Counted from the first letter of the stretch, positions 1-9,899 are shown. The stretch is DNA of 18,158 bases from Jimgerdemannia flammicorona (GCA_003990745.1 RBNI01002555.1:1-18158); one strand, 5' to 3'. Program-made: numbers and translations. The notes: generated by a model not told the origin, from the sequence alone.

Positions 1-3
1 AAT

Positions 4-19
4 AAAAAAAAAAAAAAAA
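4..19. repeat. A homopolymer at the window edge
   Basis: Sixteen A residues lie at the very start of the window. Together with the T run that ends the window this suggests a contig or scaffold bounded by homopolymers. The remaining bases up to 158 are the 3' flank of the minus-strand methyltransferase gene. They contain CpG and no visible gene, and no perfect AATAAA is evident on the minus strand. Confidence 0.7.
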
Positions 20-158
20 GACACCTCTATGAAACGCGGGCAATGAACAGCACGATCATAACAAATCATAAACAATATTTCCCTGTACGCTCTCTCGGTT
101 ACTTTCTCCATGGCGGCTCGTACAACGCCGATGTGGCCGGTCTGGCCCCGGCTGAACG

Positions 159-3100
159 TTAAGACATCAACATCCTCGCCGTTTTGGCCTTCGTTTCAAC
201 CATCGCCGTGAAGAGCTTCTTTTCAAGTGTCTCGTATTCGGGTAACGGCTTTCCATCCTGATCCACGGCCCTCGCGAGCACCTCGAGTTTGCCGATCGCG
301 GCGATCTCTCGATGGATCATCCGTTGCGTCGCGGCAGCGACGTATTTAGCGAAGACGGGGTCAATGATGCAGGTAATAGGAACGATCTCGACGATGTTGA
401 AGCTGGCTTCTTGGTAAGCCGGATCAGCCGGGAGCTGGGATAGTTGCTGTTCCACCTTGTCCAGGTGCGCCAGGAAAGCATCAGAACGCCCGAGGAATTC
501 TTGACAGATGACGAAGCGGTCGGGGGAATTGGGCAGCAAAGTGAAAGGTTTGATGATCGTAAGCTTGCCAAAGGAGCGGTAGAGAATATACAACAACCCG
601 GCTGTAAAGCGAGTAAGGACGTCAGACACCTTGCAAACAAATGTCCCCTGCGGTGCAAGGATGCTGAGAACCTGATGGCATGCGGCTAGGAATTTGCGTT
701 GCGTACGAAACTCGACGAATCGTGTCTTGGGCACGTCGCAGGCGGCTACCGATACATCGGCAACGGCAAAAGACACCAAACCTTGCGAGCGGTTGCCTGA
801 TTCGGTTGCGATAATTGATTCGACTTGCGTTTTCAAGTCATTAGAGTCCTTGGGAAACTTCCCGTACTTCAGGAAAGCCGATCTTGGGTGGGACGAAGAG
901 GTGGTCGATAAGATCTGGCAACGAAAATCCGTCGTCTCATACGCGTGACCTTCTTCATGCTGCGGAAACACCACGGCTTGGATGTATCCACATTGTTTCC
1001 ATGCAATATACTCTGTAAATCCTCCATCCTCGCAACCCAAGTCCACAAACCTCAAGGGCTCGTGAGAATCGAGCGGAACTTTGCTGATGATTCCGAGAGC
1101 TCGGTCCAAGGATGCAAGCTGTAATGCGGTGATCGCAAAGTGGAACCCCATGCCAAGTTCCGGAAGTATGCCGCCGACAAACGCCGTGGCGGAAAGAGAC
1201 GCGAAGGATCGCTTGTCGTCAGTTGCGTATGCCAGGGATGCCCGCATTGGGCCTTCACGTGCCCTGTACAGTTTCTCGATGTCCTCCGAGCTCGCATATT
1301 GTGGCGTGATGACACCAGCGAAAATGTCTCCGATGGTGATACCATGGTCGCAACCCATGTTCCCGAGATCCCGGTGTGTCAACGGTTGTGAATTGACCTT
1401 ATTCAGCAATGATTTGCACTGCGTCCAGTCCGTGTCATCGAAAAATGGCTCTCCGGCAACGCTCGAAAGTTCGCCTGCCTTGTGCTTGCCGAAAACAACG
1501 CCCTCCATTGCATCGCCACCAAGATCTTGGAGATGGTGACCAAGACCAAGACGACCCTGGCGTTGCTCCACCTTGATGGCGTCCGCAATACCCTGGCTGT
1601 CTTTACCCAGCCCAGTGCCTATCTTATAACCCATCAACTGCATCATTTTCAGTGCCTTCTCGTTGTTGCCTCCATTCTCATCCGCTGTGGTATCCCCGAC
1701 AGTTGAGGCGGATGCACCGGATTCGGTTTTTGAAGCAGGCGGATCCGGAATACGCCCCAAAACGACCGGTGCCGCGTTCATATTGGTACGGATGCGCTTG
1801 AACTCGCGTTCTTCGGCAGCGCCAGAACCACCACGTTCGGTCGTCGCAGACGGGCCCGTGTCCTCCTGTTCGTTGCTTGCGGCGAGGAATTCCTCGCGCG
1901 ACCGCTTGTTCTGCTGCCTTTGCTCGAGATTTCCAGAAGATCGCTTATGGAACCCGCCCCTTTCCATGGCGATACTGCGACCGACATCCTTGATGGCGCC
2001 ATTGAGGTGGACGTTTTGCATCATACGTAGACTTTGTTGAATCTGCTCGATCTTGTAGAGAGCAATGTACTCGTCAGCAACTTTATGGACAAGGTTGCGC
2101 AAGTTTGTCCGAATATTCTGGTTCATCATGCTCTCGAGGTCGAGGTTCCGTTCGATGGCTCCCTTTTGGCAACCAGTAAAAAATTTGGCGCAATCGAACA
2201 TCTCTTCGAGAAATTCTTTGGGAACCGAGTCCAGCGGAAACATGGCTCTGTCTTTCGGGAATGTGGGCGAAACAAACTCCATGAGTTGCTCCAGCGCGAC
2301 GTCGCTAATGCCGCGGAATCCTGTGCCGATAACGTAGGTCTCGGCGTTGGCCGATTTACTGGTGCTGGGTTTTGAGACGTGCAAGCCGTCGAAGTAGGTT
2401 CCGAGCATGTATAACAGGCAGATCGTCTCACATTCGAATAGGTTGAACATTTTGAGGACCAACGACCCGCCGTCGCGCAGAGCACCTAGTGCGCAAACCG
2501 CCTCGGCATAGTGAAGTTCGCTGACGAGAGATTCCTGTTCGTTAGGGTCGCTCGAACAGTCGACGCTCCCGTCGCCAGTCACCAGGTGAACCTTGGACGG
2601 ACCAACCCGATCTTTCCAAATGCCTCGAATGTTGTCGTGATGAAATATGTTGCCGCTGTTGTCTGTGCCAAAGTACCAATTCTGCAACGTCTCCGAGATT
2701 ATACGGTCGTCGTCCACCATCGTCGCGACATCGTTTCCCTCGTAATAGGGATTGAGAGAAAATCCGGTCCATTTCCAATGAATTTTGTCGTGGTGTATCT
2801 GGCGTAAGAAGTGGTTGGTGGAGGCGATGAAGGCTCCTGGCGCCTCGCATACGTGAAGCGAACAGAATGTGTTGACATAGTCGGGGTGCGAGCGGAATGT
2901 CTCGGCGTCGGGGATGAACTCATAGTGGGAGTGGAGCTCGGCCATCTTGACCCACGCGTTAGTGCACATCTCAATGTCCATTTTGCTGCGTAGGGTCGCG
3001 ACCACACGTTTTGTAAAGTTTGTTTGGCTAGTATGCTTATGCCACATTTCAATATCTTTCTCGTTGAGTCGGTTGCGCGTGTCATTCAGATCTTTCTTCA

Positions 3101-3395
3101 TAGTTTGCATCCGATCCAGGGCCCATTTCGGGGTGGTGAAAAGCTGATCGATCAAGTTATTGACACGTTTTACTGGAGAGAAGTTGTAATGTTTTTTGAA
3201 GAGAAGGTCGTGGCCACGATAGAGAACCTCACGCTCCGTATCATTCAGGGGTGGTGGTTCGCGGTACTGATTTGAACGGTTGTTGTTGCCGCGGCCGCCG
3301 CGGCCGCCGCGACCACCACGACTGCCTCCGTCATAATTTACGTTGCGGTTTTGACTGTAGTTGTTATACTTGTTATAGTTGTTGTAGTTAGACAT
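159..3395 (-). CDS. Cap-specific mRNA 2'-O-methyltransferase-like protein: CMTR2-like RrmJ domain, G-patch, CMTR1-like RrmJ domain
   Basis: The 1078-residue intronless ORF runs from ATG (3395-3393) to TAA (161-159). Residues 1-40 are Asn/Tyr- then RGG-rich, a typical RNA-binding tail. Residues about 90-360 match the CMTR2 (Adrift-type) RrmJ/FtsJ fold: SAM motif CEAPGAF at 183-189, catalytic Asp275 in VTGDGS, Lys315 in LVLKMFN, and probably Lys129 as the first lysine of the K-D-K set. A polar linker (about 470-575) precedes a G-patch (about 580-622, LMGYKIGTGLGKDSQG then GRLGLG). Residues about 700-965 form a second RrmJ fold of CMTR1 type (VDLGCEDGGFTEY at 784-796, Asp880, Lys922). There the expected first lysine aligns with Gln759 and motif I lacks the usual PGG, so this domain may be non-catalytic. 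The family methylates the ribose of the first or second transcribed nucleotide of capped mRNA, in nucleus or cytoplasm. The fused order is unusual. The family call is strong; which cap nucleotide is targeted is inference. Confidence 0.9.
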   Translation of the reverse strand: MSNYNNYNKYNNYSQNRNVNYDGGSRGGRGGRGGRGNNNRSNQYREPPPLNDTEREVLYRGHDLLFKKHYNFSPVKRVNNLIDQLFTTPKWALDRMQTMKKDLNDTRNRLNEKDIEMWHKHTSQTNFTKRVVATLRSKMDIEMCTNAWVKMAELHSHYEFIPDAETFRSHPDYVNTFCSLHVCEAPGAFIASTNHFLRQIHHDKIHWKWTGFSLNPYYEGNDVATMVDDDRIISETLQNWYFGTDNSGNIFHHDNIRGIWKDRVGPSKVHLVTGDGSVDCSSDPNEQESLVSELHYAEAVCALGALRDGGSLVLKMFNLFECETICLLYMLGTYFDGLHVSKPSTSKSANAETYVIGTGFRGISDVALEQLMEFVSPTFPKDRAMFPLDSVPKEFLEEMFDCAKFFTGCQKGAIERNLDLESMMNQNIRTNLRNLVHKVADEYIALYKIEQIQQSLRMMQNVHLNGAIKDVGRSIAMERGGFHKRSSGNLEQRQQNKRSREEFLAASNEQEDTGPSATTERGGSGAAEEREFKRIRTNMNAAPVVLGRIPDPPASKTESGASASTVGDTTADENGGNNEKALKMMQLMGYKIGTGLGKDSQGIADAIKVEQRQGRLGLGHHLQDLGGDAMEGVVFGKHKAGELSSVAGEPFFDDTDWTQCKSLLNKVNSQPLTHRDLGNMGCDHGITIGDIFAGVITPQYASSEDIEKLYRAREGPMRASLAYATDDKRSFASLSATAFVGGILPELGMGFHFAITALQLASLDRALGIISKVPLDSHEPLRFVDLGCEDGGFTEYIAWKQCGYIQAVVFPQHEEGHAYETTDFRCQILSTTSSSHPRSAFLKYGKFPKDSNDLKTQVESIIATESGNRSQGLVSFAVADVSVAACDVPKTRFVEFRTQRKFLAACHQVLSILAPQGTFVCKVSDVLTRFTAGLLYILYRSFGKLTIIKPFTLLPNSPDRFVICQEFLGRSDAFLAHLDKVEQQLSQLPADPAYQEASFNIVEIVPITCIIDPVFAKYVAAATQRMIHREIAAIGKLEVLARAVDQDGKPLPEYETLEKKLFTAMVETKAKTARMLMS

Positions 3396-3751
3396 TGGTT
3401 CGAGAGGGGGGATGTGGATGTTTTGCTTTTGCGTGGGAAAGGGCCACCCTCGTATGCTTAAAAATGAGACTGCGCCACTGGTCGGTGGCTAATACTACTA
3501 TTTTGGTTGCCATCACTATCGGATTTCCTGCGATATTCAAATGTGTCTTATTCAAACTGCTGTAGAGAGCGAATATTATTACCTCTTTTGACTTGAAGGC
3601 AAATCTGGATGCTGGCAAAAGATGCGAAATCTGGGGGTTCGCTAGGGCGGTAACAGCACAGACCGCACAGACCCACCCAAGTGGCTGGATACACTGACTC
3701 AAGTTGCAACCGTTCAATAGCCGCAGCTTGCAGCCACAGCCTAAGGCTGCG
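3396..3751. other. Upstream region of the methyltransferase gene
   Basis: This stretch should hold the 5' UTR and promoter of the minus-strand gene. It has mixed base composition and still contains CpG, unlike the sequence beyond about 4100. Near 3730-3752 there is a self-complementary segment (GCAGCC...GGCTGC, with AGCCTAAGGCT in its centre) that could form a short hairpin. I see no convincing TATA box for the gene. A 172-codon minus-strand ORF covers the stretch but overlaps the methyltransferase start and has no recognisable content, so it is not called. Confidence 0.4.
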
Positions 3752-4040
3752 GTGCCAAGGCGGCGCAGAAATGGTTTTTCCGCCTCATACTGCGCTCCTT
3801 GTAAATAAGGACTCTCAGCAGTGCCAAGGCGGCGCAGAAATGGTTTTTCTGCCTCAGACTGCACTCCTTGTAAATAAGGACTCTCAGCTGTTTGCTGCAA
3901 TGCCAAGATGGTACAGAAACCTCCAATCTCTTTTTTTCAATCATTTCTTCTATTTCTTGTTTACTCAGATTGTACTCCTCATTGTATATAAAGGATTGTT
4001 TACAATAAACTGCAAACTTGAAATCTTCCACTTTACTCAA
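3741..4040 (-). other. Uncertain short ORF carrying the 23-residue repeat
   Basis: A 99-codon minus-strand frame starts in unique sequence (a charged segment with LSKQEIEEMIEKKRLE) and then runs into two 23-residue repeats containing RVLIYKE and KNHFCAALA, encoded by the 69-bp tandem repeat. The first half has a plausible amphipathic, protein-like composition, but two other frames across the same DNA are also open and I recognise no family. It may be a fragment of a degraded mobile element or chance. Confidence 0.2.
3752..3889. repeat. 69-bp tandem repeat, two copies, plus a degenerate third start
   Basis: Two adjacent 69-bp units (3752-3820 and 3821-3889) start with GTGCCAAGGCGGCGCAGAAA and end with GGACTCTCAGC. 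They differ at only a few positions (for example CGCCTCATACTGCGC versus TGCCTCAGACTGCAC). A weaker third start (TGCCAAGATGGTACAGAAAC) follows from about 3901. The unit is 23 codons long, so several frames stay open across it. Each unit holds the inverted repeat CCTT-gtaaat-AAGG. The function is unknown. Confidence 0.85.
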
Positions 4041-4099
4041 TGGCTCAACCTAATTGTCTTATCTTTTTAATATTTCAAAATTCTTTACAGACATTGACC

Positions 4100-4589
4100 A
4101 CTTGTCACTAATATTTAGAGCTATTATTCAGATGGCTTTTTAGTAAAAAGAGATGAATGAAGAATATATATATATTACTTTTCAGTCTAGTATATATTGA
4201 ATCTGAGAAGTATAGAAAAATAAATATTTATAATTTTAATCTTTAATCTATCAAAATTTAAATTACTAAAATCTTTCCTATCTAGACTATATATATCAAA
4301 CTATTTGGTCTAAGGTCTACTTTGTATTTGTCTGATTGATAGTATAGTTCTGATTTCTATAAGAGGGAATAACTATATATAAATGATTCTGATAGATCTG
4401 GGATAGCTCAGAAAGATACTTAGGAATTCAAGTATTCTTGAAGAGTTTTAAAAGAAAATATTCTAAGCTTTATTTAGGCAGGCAGGGAGAATATTTGTAT
4501 AGAGTCTGAAAGAAGAATCTAGAAGAATCTTAAAAATAAAGAGAAAAGTCAAGAAAATAGTTTTAACAAAAGTTGATAAATATAATTCT
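4100..4589. other. AT-rich sequence, no gene seen
   Basis: CpG vanishes and TpA-rich runs (TATATATATATT near 4166-4177) dominate from about here. No frame is open for any useful length and no RNA gene is recognisable. This marks the edge of the AT-rich compartment that continues to the retrotransposon. Confidence 0.6.
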
Positions 4590-5785
4590 ATGTCCTTTCT
4601 CCACTACCTTACTGGTCACAATGGTTTGGTAGGCAACCTTCTGAGTCCACTTTCTACAATTATTACCCCCTCTACCTCAGGTTGGTTTGCTGTACCTGTT
4701 GTAGAACAGTGGAAGGGAGGCAATGGTGATGAGTTGCCCCTTTATCAGTGTCTGATAGGTGTCTTTTCTACTTTTTTGTAGTTTCTAGTGCCTTTGACTG
4801 CATCTGAAGTACATCTATTTTGGTGTGGCACCTTTTTCCTTTTACTATCACCAATGAGATGCTGTCTCAGTATATCTCAGGCTATATAGGGAGTCAGCCG
4901 ATCTTGGGCATCAAGTGCTCAGTATAGGTTATCTGCAGGTCCTCAGTGCCTATGGTGAGACTCTCTGGCTTTGGCGAGCTTCCTAGTGAGCACAGTTCTG
5001 GCATAAGTGACTGCTTTTCAGATATCATTGGGTTGGGAGGGAAGATGGCCATCACAGATAGGAGAAAGAATAATAACAATAAACCAGTAGGGTGCTAGGC
5101 TGAGAGCAGTCATTGGGGCTGGGGTGGGTACTACTTCAGTAAGGCCTTTTGATTAGTGTGACATAGTTAGGTAATAGATATTACTCTCAGCTTCTTTTGG
5201 CAATTTGGCAGATTGAGTCTCAGTTATCAGGGGGGGTTGGGGGGCCTGAGGCTACCCATTTCAGACATCTTGGCTGTACTCAACTGGAACTGGGAGCTGA
5301 TATAGTAATATGATTGAGGCCTATAGGCTTGAGTAGTGGGGTATTGGGGGTCTCCTCTCACCTTATGTGTAAGTTCTTTACTCACCTCGACTAGGAGAAC
5401 TAGGCCCTACTCACTATGTTATACTTTGATAAGAGTTTTTCTTTATCTGTTATTCTCTTTGGGGTGGCAGGGGCTATTCTATTTGGCTCAGATGTGGTCT
5501 TGTATATACATTGAGTTCTTGGGTATGCACTTTCAGTCATTGGTGTATGGTTGGATTTCCCCTGGTAGTAGAGAGAGCATGGTGTACAGAATGGGGTGCA
5601 GGCCACTATTGGCCCTACTGTGCTTGGCACGGTTGAGCTGCTGGACAATAGCTAGCCTAGATTAATAGGGGGACAATGCTTGATGAGTGGTAGGAGAGGG
5701 TTTTGGCCTATATAGTCTAGGTTCCCTTCTAATAAAAATCTGCAGGACATTGAGTCTGTTAAAAAAAAAAAAAAAAAAAAAAAAA
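4590..5785 (+). mobile_element. Possible poly(A)-tailed retroposed relic
   Basis: This segment differs from both flanks. It is richer in G and T, has a few surviving CpGs, and ends in an uninterrupted run of 25 A (5761-5785) preceded by an AATAAA hexamer at about 5731-5736. That arrangement is expected of a LINE 3' end or a reverse-transcribed mRNA inserted in plus orientation. No frame is open throughout: the frame beginning at 4590 is open for 63 codons and a separate one covers 5336-5665, with hydrophobic translations typical of T-rich DNA. I find no reverse-transcriptase YxDD, endonuclease motif or target-site duplication. It could equally be a simple A tract beside unrelated sequence. 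Confidence 0.25.
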
Positions 5786-5876
5786 TAAAAATATTTCAAT
5801 GAAGTTTTGATACTAAGAGATAATTTATAAATATTTAGAAGATATTAGAACATTGTAGAATATTTAAGAAAAAGTA

Positions 5877-5891
5877 AAAAAAAAAAAAAAA
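5877..5891. repeat. Second A homopolymer
   Basis: A run of about 15 A lies about 90 bp beyond the 25-A tract. The stretch between them is AT-rich and holds nothing recognisable. It may be slippage-prone low-complexity DNA or the tail of a second small insertion. Confidence 0.5.
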
Positions 5892-5917
5892 TTTATATTT
5901 TTCTCTTCTTAAGAATT

Positions 5918-6106
5918 AACAAAGTATTATATTATCAAATAGTAACAAGAGAAATGAGAAAAAATAACTATAAGCTAAACTATATAATAAGGAGAAGAGT
6001 AGTTCAATATGGGAAAAAAAGAGACCAGAAACTGAGATAAGATATAGATTTGACAATATAAAAGCATGCACTTCTCAGGCCTACCTTTTATATATATATA
6101 TAAAGA
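5918..6106. repeat. ~190-bp direct repeat, copy A
   Basis: This block pairs with 6484-6671 at an offset of about 565 bp. Shared landmarks in order are CAAAGTAT, ACTATAAGCTAAACTATATA, ATAAGGAGAAGA, TCAATATGGGA-like, CAGAAACT, AGGCCTACCTTTT and a terminal TATATATATATA. Identity by eye is about 80-85%, and many of the differences are transitions. The pair could be short diverged LTRs around about 380 bp, or a segmental duplication inside an old element. Confidence 0.75.
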
Positions 6107-6350
6107 GATTATTTATTAAACAATAACCAGAGGAGAAGGGAGGAAGAGATATACAAAACTGAAGATATGAAATATGGAATATATATATATGACTATAACT
6201 ATATACTAGGGTAAATAGTAAGAGAAATAATGGAAAACTATTATATGAAACTAGTATACAAAACTAATACTAGTATATCTAAGCTAACTTAGTTTTCTAG
6301 ATAGAGGTAGATAAAATATACTAAACTAGTATATAAATTTACTATTTTTT

Positions 6351-6431
6351 GAAAAACTGATCTAGCTAAGAGAAAATGATTATATAAATATTCTTTAAAA
6401 AACTAATCTAACTAAGGAAAATAATTATATA
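6351..6431. repeat. Imperfect 46-bp tandem duplication
   Basis: Two related segments, GAAAAACTGATCTAGCTAAG from 6351 and AAAAAACTAATCTAACTAAG from 6397, each followed by a GAAAATNATTATATA-like run, lie 46 bp apart between the two longer direct repeats. Most differences are transitions. Confidence 0.55.
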
Positions 6432-6483
6432 TAATGAGTAGCATTAGCTACTTTGCTGCAGTTTGAAATATATTCATAACTAT

Positions 6484-6671
6484 ATCAAAGTATCATATTG
6501 CTAAATAATGGTAAGAGCAATGAGAAAAAACAACTATAAGCTAAACTATATAATAAGGAGAAGAATAGACCAATATGGGAAGAAATAGATCAGAAACTAA
6601 GATAAGGCATGGTTTTGGTAATATAGAAGCATTCACTTTCCAGGCCTACCTTTTGTATATATATATATGAA
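6484..6671. repeat. ~190-bp direct repeat, copy B
   Basis: Copy B of the block at 5918-6106, carrying the same ordered landmarks. It ends in a TA run followed by ATGAAG, where copy A has TAAAG. Everything up to 9737 follows directly, so this copy borders the long featureless AT-rich stretch. Confidence 0.75.
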
Positions 6672-9600
6672 GGGGCCAAACTTCACTATAGACTTAGAGT
6701 GAGAGTAGCTCTTAAATTAAAGTGCTGCCAAATACCTGTAGATAGATATAACTACTATTAGTTAAACTTATAGCTTGCAGAGAGGGAAGTATAGCAAATG
6801 TAGTCACTATTTGAGGGAGAATATATTTATACTATCAAATATAGTACAAAAATGCTACAGATCACTAATGGCTGGCCAACTGAATGATATGAACTGAGTA
6901 ACCTACAGCAGCTAAGAGTATCATACTACTAATATAGAATGAATAATCATAAATATTGATCACAAGTGATATATCTGCCAAGAGAGACCAGATAGCTCTA
7001 ATGAATATAGAATGATAAAGAAGTTGTATTAGACTAAGACAGAAGGCAGGATTTACTAGCTGCTCTGAAAAGATCTTTACCATATTATTGATAGTGGTGC
7101 AGAGATAGTCAAATATACTAGAGAACTCCAGAAACACCTTACTTGCAATACTATACTTTGTATAAAGAAGGTAGAGGATCCAGAATAGTTGTGAAGATGT
7201 AGTGTCCTAATGCTACCAAAAATTACAATGGTATATCTGTCAGGATAAATTAAATAGTACATTGTTCTGAGTTATAAATTTGCCTATATACATTAGTCTA
7301 TAGAATATGGTATATACAGCTACTCAAATAGTAGTACCAAAGAGAGAACTGATGTCCAGTGAGTAACAAATAGACTAGAGATAATATTGAGTGATAGAGA
7401 GGTATTAAAGCAAATAGGAGACTGATAATGGTGAGGGGTGAGATCAGATTGACTTCAAAACAGTATTTAACAAAGTGAGGTTAGAGTATAGAAGTGTGAG
7501 ATCTTGCCAGTGAGTCACTTAGTAGACCACCAGATTATAAAAGTAGTTTGAGATCATAGTGTATAGTTTCCTGTTACTGACTAATTACAGTACTCAGTAG
7601 CTCAATAACTCATCTTGCAGAGAAAAGGATAAAGCCTCACCAATGTTGTATATACCAAGAAAATAGATAAGAGAGTTGATGTCAGGTTGAAGACTCTCTG
7701 ACTGAGTATATGACTACTGATAGAGACAGGATTTAAAATAATTATAAAACTAAAGAGAGATATTACAGAGGTTAGTACTAGATTCTGTAGATAGGATAGA
7801 AGGTGAAGGAGTTGATAATGAATTAGCTGAGTTAGAAGCTGATGTGATATACTGAGCTTAGATATCAAAGCCAATATTAAGATACAATAAAGTGATATAA
7901 TAAAGTAGGTTATTGATGAGAGAGTGATGTCAAGTATGCTTATTTGATAATGATTCTATATAGAGCTGACTATCAGACCATAAAATGATATACTGACCAT
8001 AAAATGAGAAGTTCCATATAGAGAGTAAAACTCAGATAGCAAACATTTTCTTCCAGAAAATATCATAACTACCACTCTGGTTAATAAATAATAGATCCCA
8101 ATAAGTATATCACTAGTGATGACTAAATCAACCACTAGTGTCCAGAGATTCTGAGGTATTGATAAATAACTGACAGTCAAGCTAGTCAGTATGAAAGAGA
8201 AGACAACAACCTATTCATAAGTAGAGGATATCCTATCACTACTGTAAATCTAGTAATAATTACTTGGATAAATAGTAATGGCTACTATAGAGCAGTTTCT
8301 AAGATGAAATAAAATGAATGATGGAATTGCAAAATATTTTTCCATTAGGTAGAATTTGAATAATATGTATAAGATGACCCAGCAATAATTGAGCTTTATG
8401 ATATAAGTAGGGGCAAGAATAAGAGTGACTAGATGAGAGCTGACTAGAGAGAGTAAGCTACTCTATTAGTATGATAAGAATATGATAATGCTTTTTCATA
8501 GAGAGACTGATCATCATGTGTGGGATATTGAGTAAGAAACTCACATACTTGATTGAGAGCATTGGTAGGACATCTTTGGATAGTTTGAGCAGAAGACTAA
8601 ACTGAGATGTAACTTTGTAGAACTGTATAATTAATGTATATGCTAAGATAGAATGCAAGACATAAATGAAATTATCAATAAAGTACCATAGGTTTGGGAG
8701 ATTGTACAACTGTCAGCAGATCTATATAAATAAGTTCATGAGTGATATGAAGATAAATAGAGCTAAATAGAGTTCAAATGATAAAATATATCTAGGAAGA
8801 AAAAGCTGAGCCAGCAAATACCTTGCATTGCTCAGTCAGAATAATGGACTGAGATTGTTCAGAATTCTTCTACCATATTGGTCTTCCAAAAGAGCACTGA
8901 GTGGCTGATAGAAAGCAGAAGTTAGATGACTGACTAAATTGATTGATACTGGATAGAAAACTCCTTCAAGAATACTGTCATTAACAGAGGTGTCTTTGGG
9001 GAAAAAAAGATGCTGAATTATATGAAACTTGAATAAATGCTTCTTGGATATATGTAGTACTCAGGAGAGTATTGCAGAACAGACAAAATTCAGATGGTAA
9101 TAAGGTGAGAGATAGAAATAGGCTGAGGTAATGATATGTAGTAAGTTCAGAAAGAATATTGTTTGTAAGTATTATCTGCTGACTGAATGTAGAGTAAGGT
9201 TGTTAGAAATGAATTCAATGCAGAGTTTGAAATACAAGTGATTATTATGAGTATAATAATATTGTAAGCTAGATAGGTGGAACTGAACAAGAGACTGGTC
9301 TGGATAAAGATAGAGAGTGTGATGCCACTTGTTGAGATGATATGGGATTAATGAATGAGAGACCAGTAGCAGTACCATAAGATTAGCTATGTCAAGCAGA
9401 GCACAATGTACTAAAGTGAGACTTATAACAGAAGATACAGATATAGGCCCAGCCACAATCACTATGGCAGCCAATACTATTGTAGTTTTGACAGATAGAA
9501 CTAGTAGTACTATTGGGTAAGAGGGAGTCCTCTGACCTTATTGAGAATATTGGATACTGAAGTAGAGTTTGGATTATAGGTAGCAGCTATATACTTCTGC

Positions 9601-9737
9601 ACCCTATACCAAAAGTATAGAAAGTTATAAGTTGAAGCAGACTTTGAGATGCCTGTGCTATCTACTAAGTTAGTATAACAATTGAGTTGATATGTAAGTA
9701 GAGCCAATGATGACTAACCTATAATTATTTTAAATAT
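6672..9737. other. AT-rich, CpG-free block of about 3 kb without a supportable gene
   Basis: Reading through this block I saw no CG dinucleotide. The plus strand is strongly purine-rich, with C much rarer than G. Stop codons are dense in every frame: between 6868 and 7380 I counted about 14, 16 and 17 in plus frames 1, 2 and 3, so no frame stands out. The longest minus-strand frames are 65-100 codons, hydrophobic and unrecognisable, as expected from AT-rich DNA. The likeliest reading is an old, heavily mutated mobile element into whose edge the Ty3/Gypsy element inserted, but nothing here identifies its class. Confidence 0.5.
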
Positions 9738-9891
9738 TGTAATGGTGACCCCAGAATGATAACATCAGTACAGGAGACAGTCTTTTCTTTCAAGCCACCA
9801 GATCAGAGCATAAGAAGATCATATGGCATATGAGATGAGTGATAATGACCAACTGTGAGTCATTGTGACCACAGTATGGTATCTTGAGGAA

Positions 9892-9899
9892 TATAAAAG
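9892..9899 (+). promoter_or_regulatory. TATA box upstream of the LTR reading frame
   Basis: TATAAAAG lies 154 bp into the LTR and is present at exactly the same offset in the 3' copy (17218-17225), within a conserved context ATATAAAAGAAGGATCAA. The LTR reading frame's ATG is about 80 bp downstream, a spacing that fits a dedicated promoter. The function is inferred from motif and position only. Confidence 0.55.

Noticed and set aside
317..3275. Many overlapping ORFs of 60-150 codons on both strands within the methyltransferase gene
   Set aside because: They are alternative frames of a GC-balanced coding region that has clear domains in one frame; none has a recognisable family.
3388..3906. 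172-codon minus-strand ORF with repeated AESPYLQG units
   Set aside because: It overlaps the methyltransferase start codon, and its repeats come from the 69-bp tandem repeat, which is open in several frames.
5336..5665. 109-codon plus-strand hydrophobic ORF
   Set aside because: T- and G-rich DNA yields Leu/Phe/Val-rich translations by chance; there are no motifs and no support from neighbouring codons.
6667..9717. A 1000-codon hypermutated gene in plus frame 1, where replacing stops by Gln/Arg/Trp gives a protein-like translation
   Set aside because: The other two plus frames look equally protein-like when treated this way. In 6868-7380 the stop counts are about the same (14, 16, 17), so there is no frame-specific signal.
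9733..9737. Target-site duplication of the retrotransposon
   Set aside because: The right end of the 3' LTR is outside the window, so the flanking bases cannot be compared.
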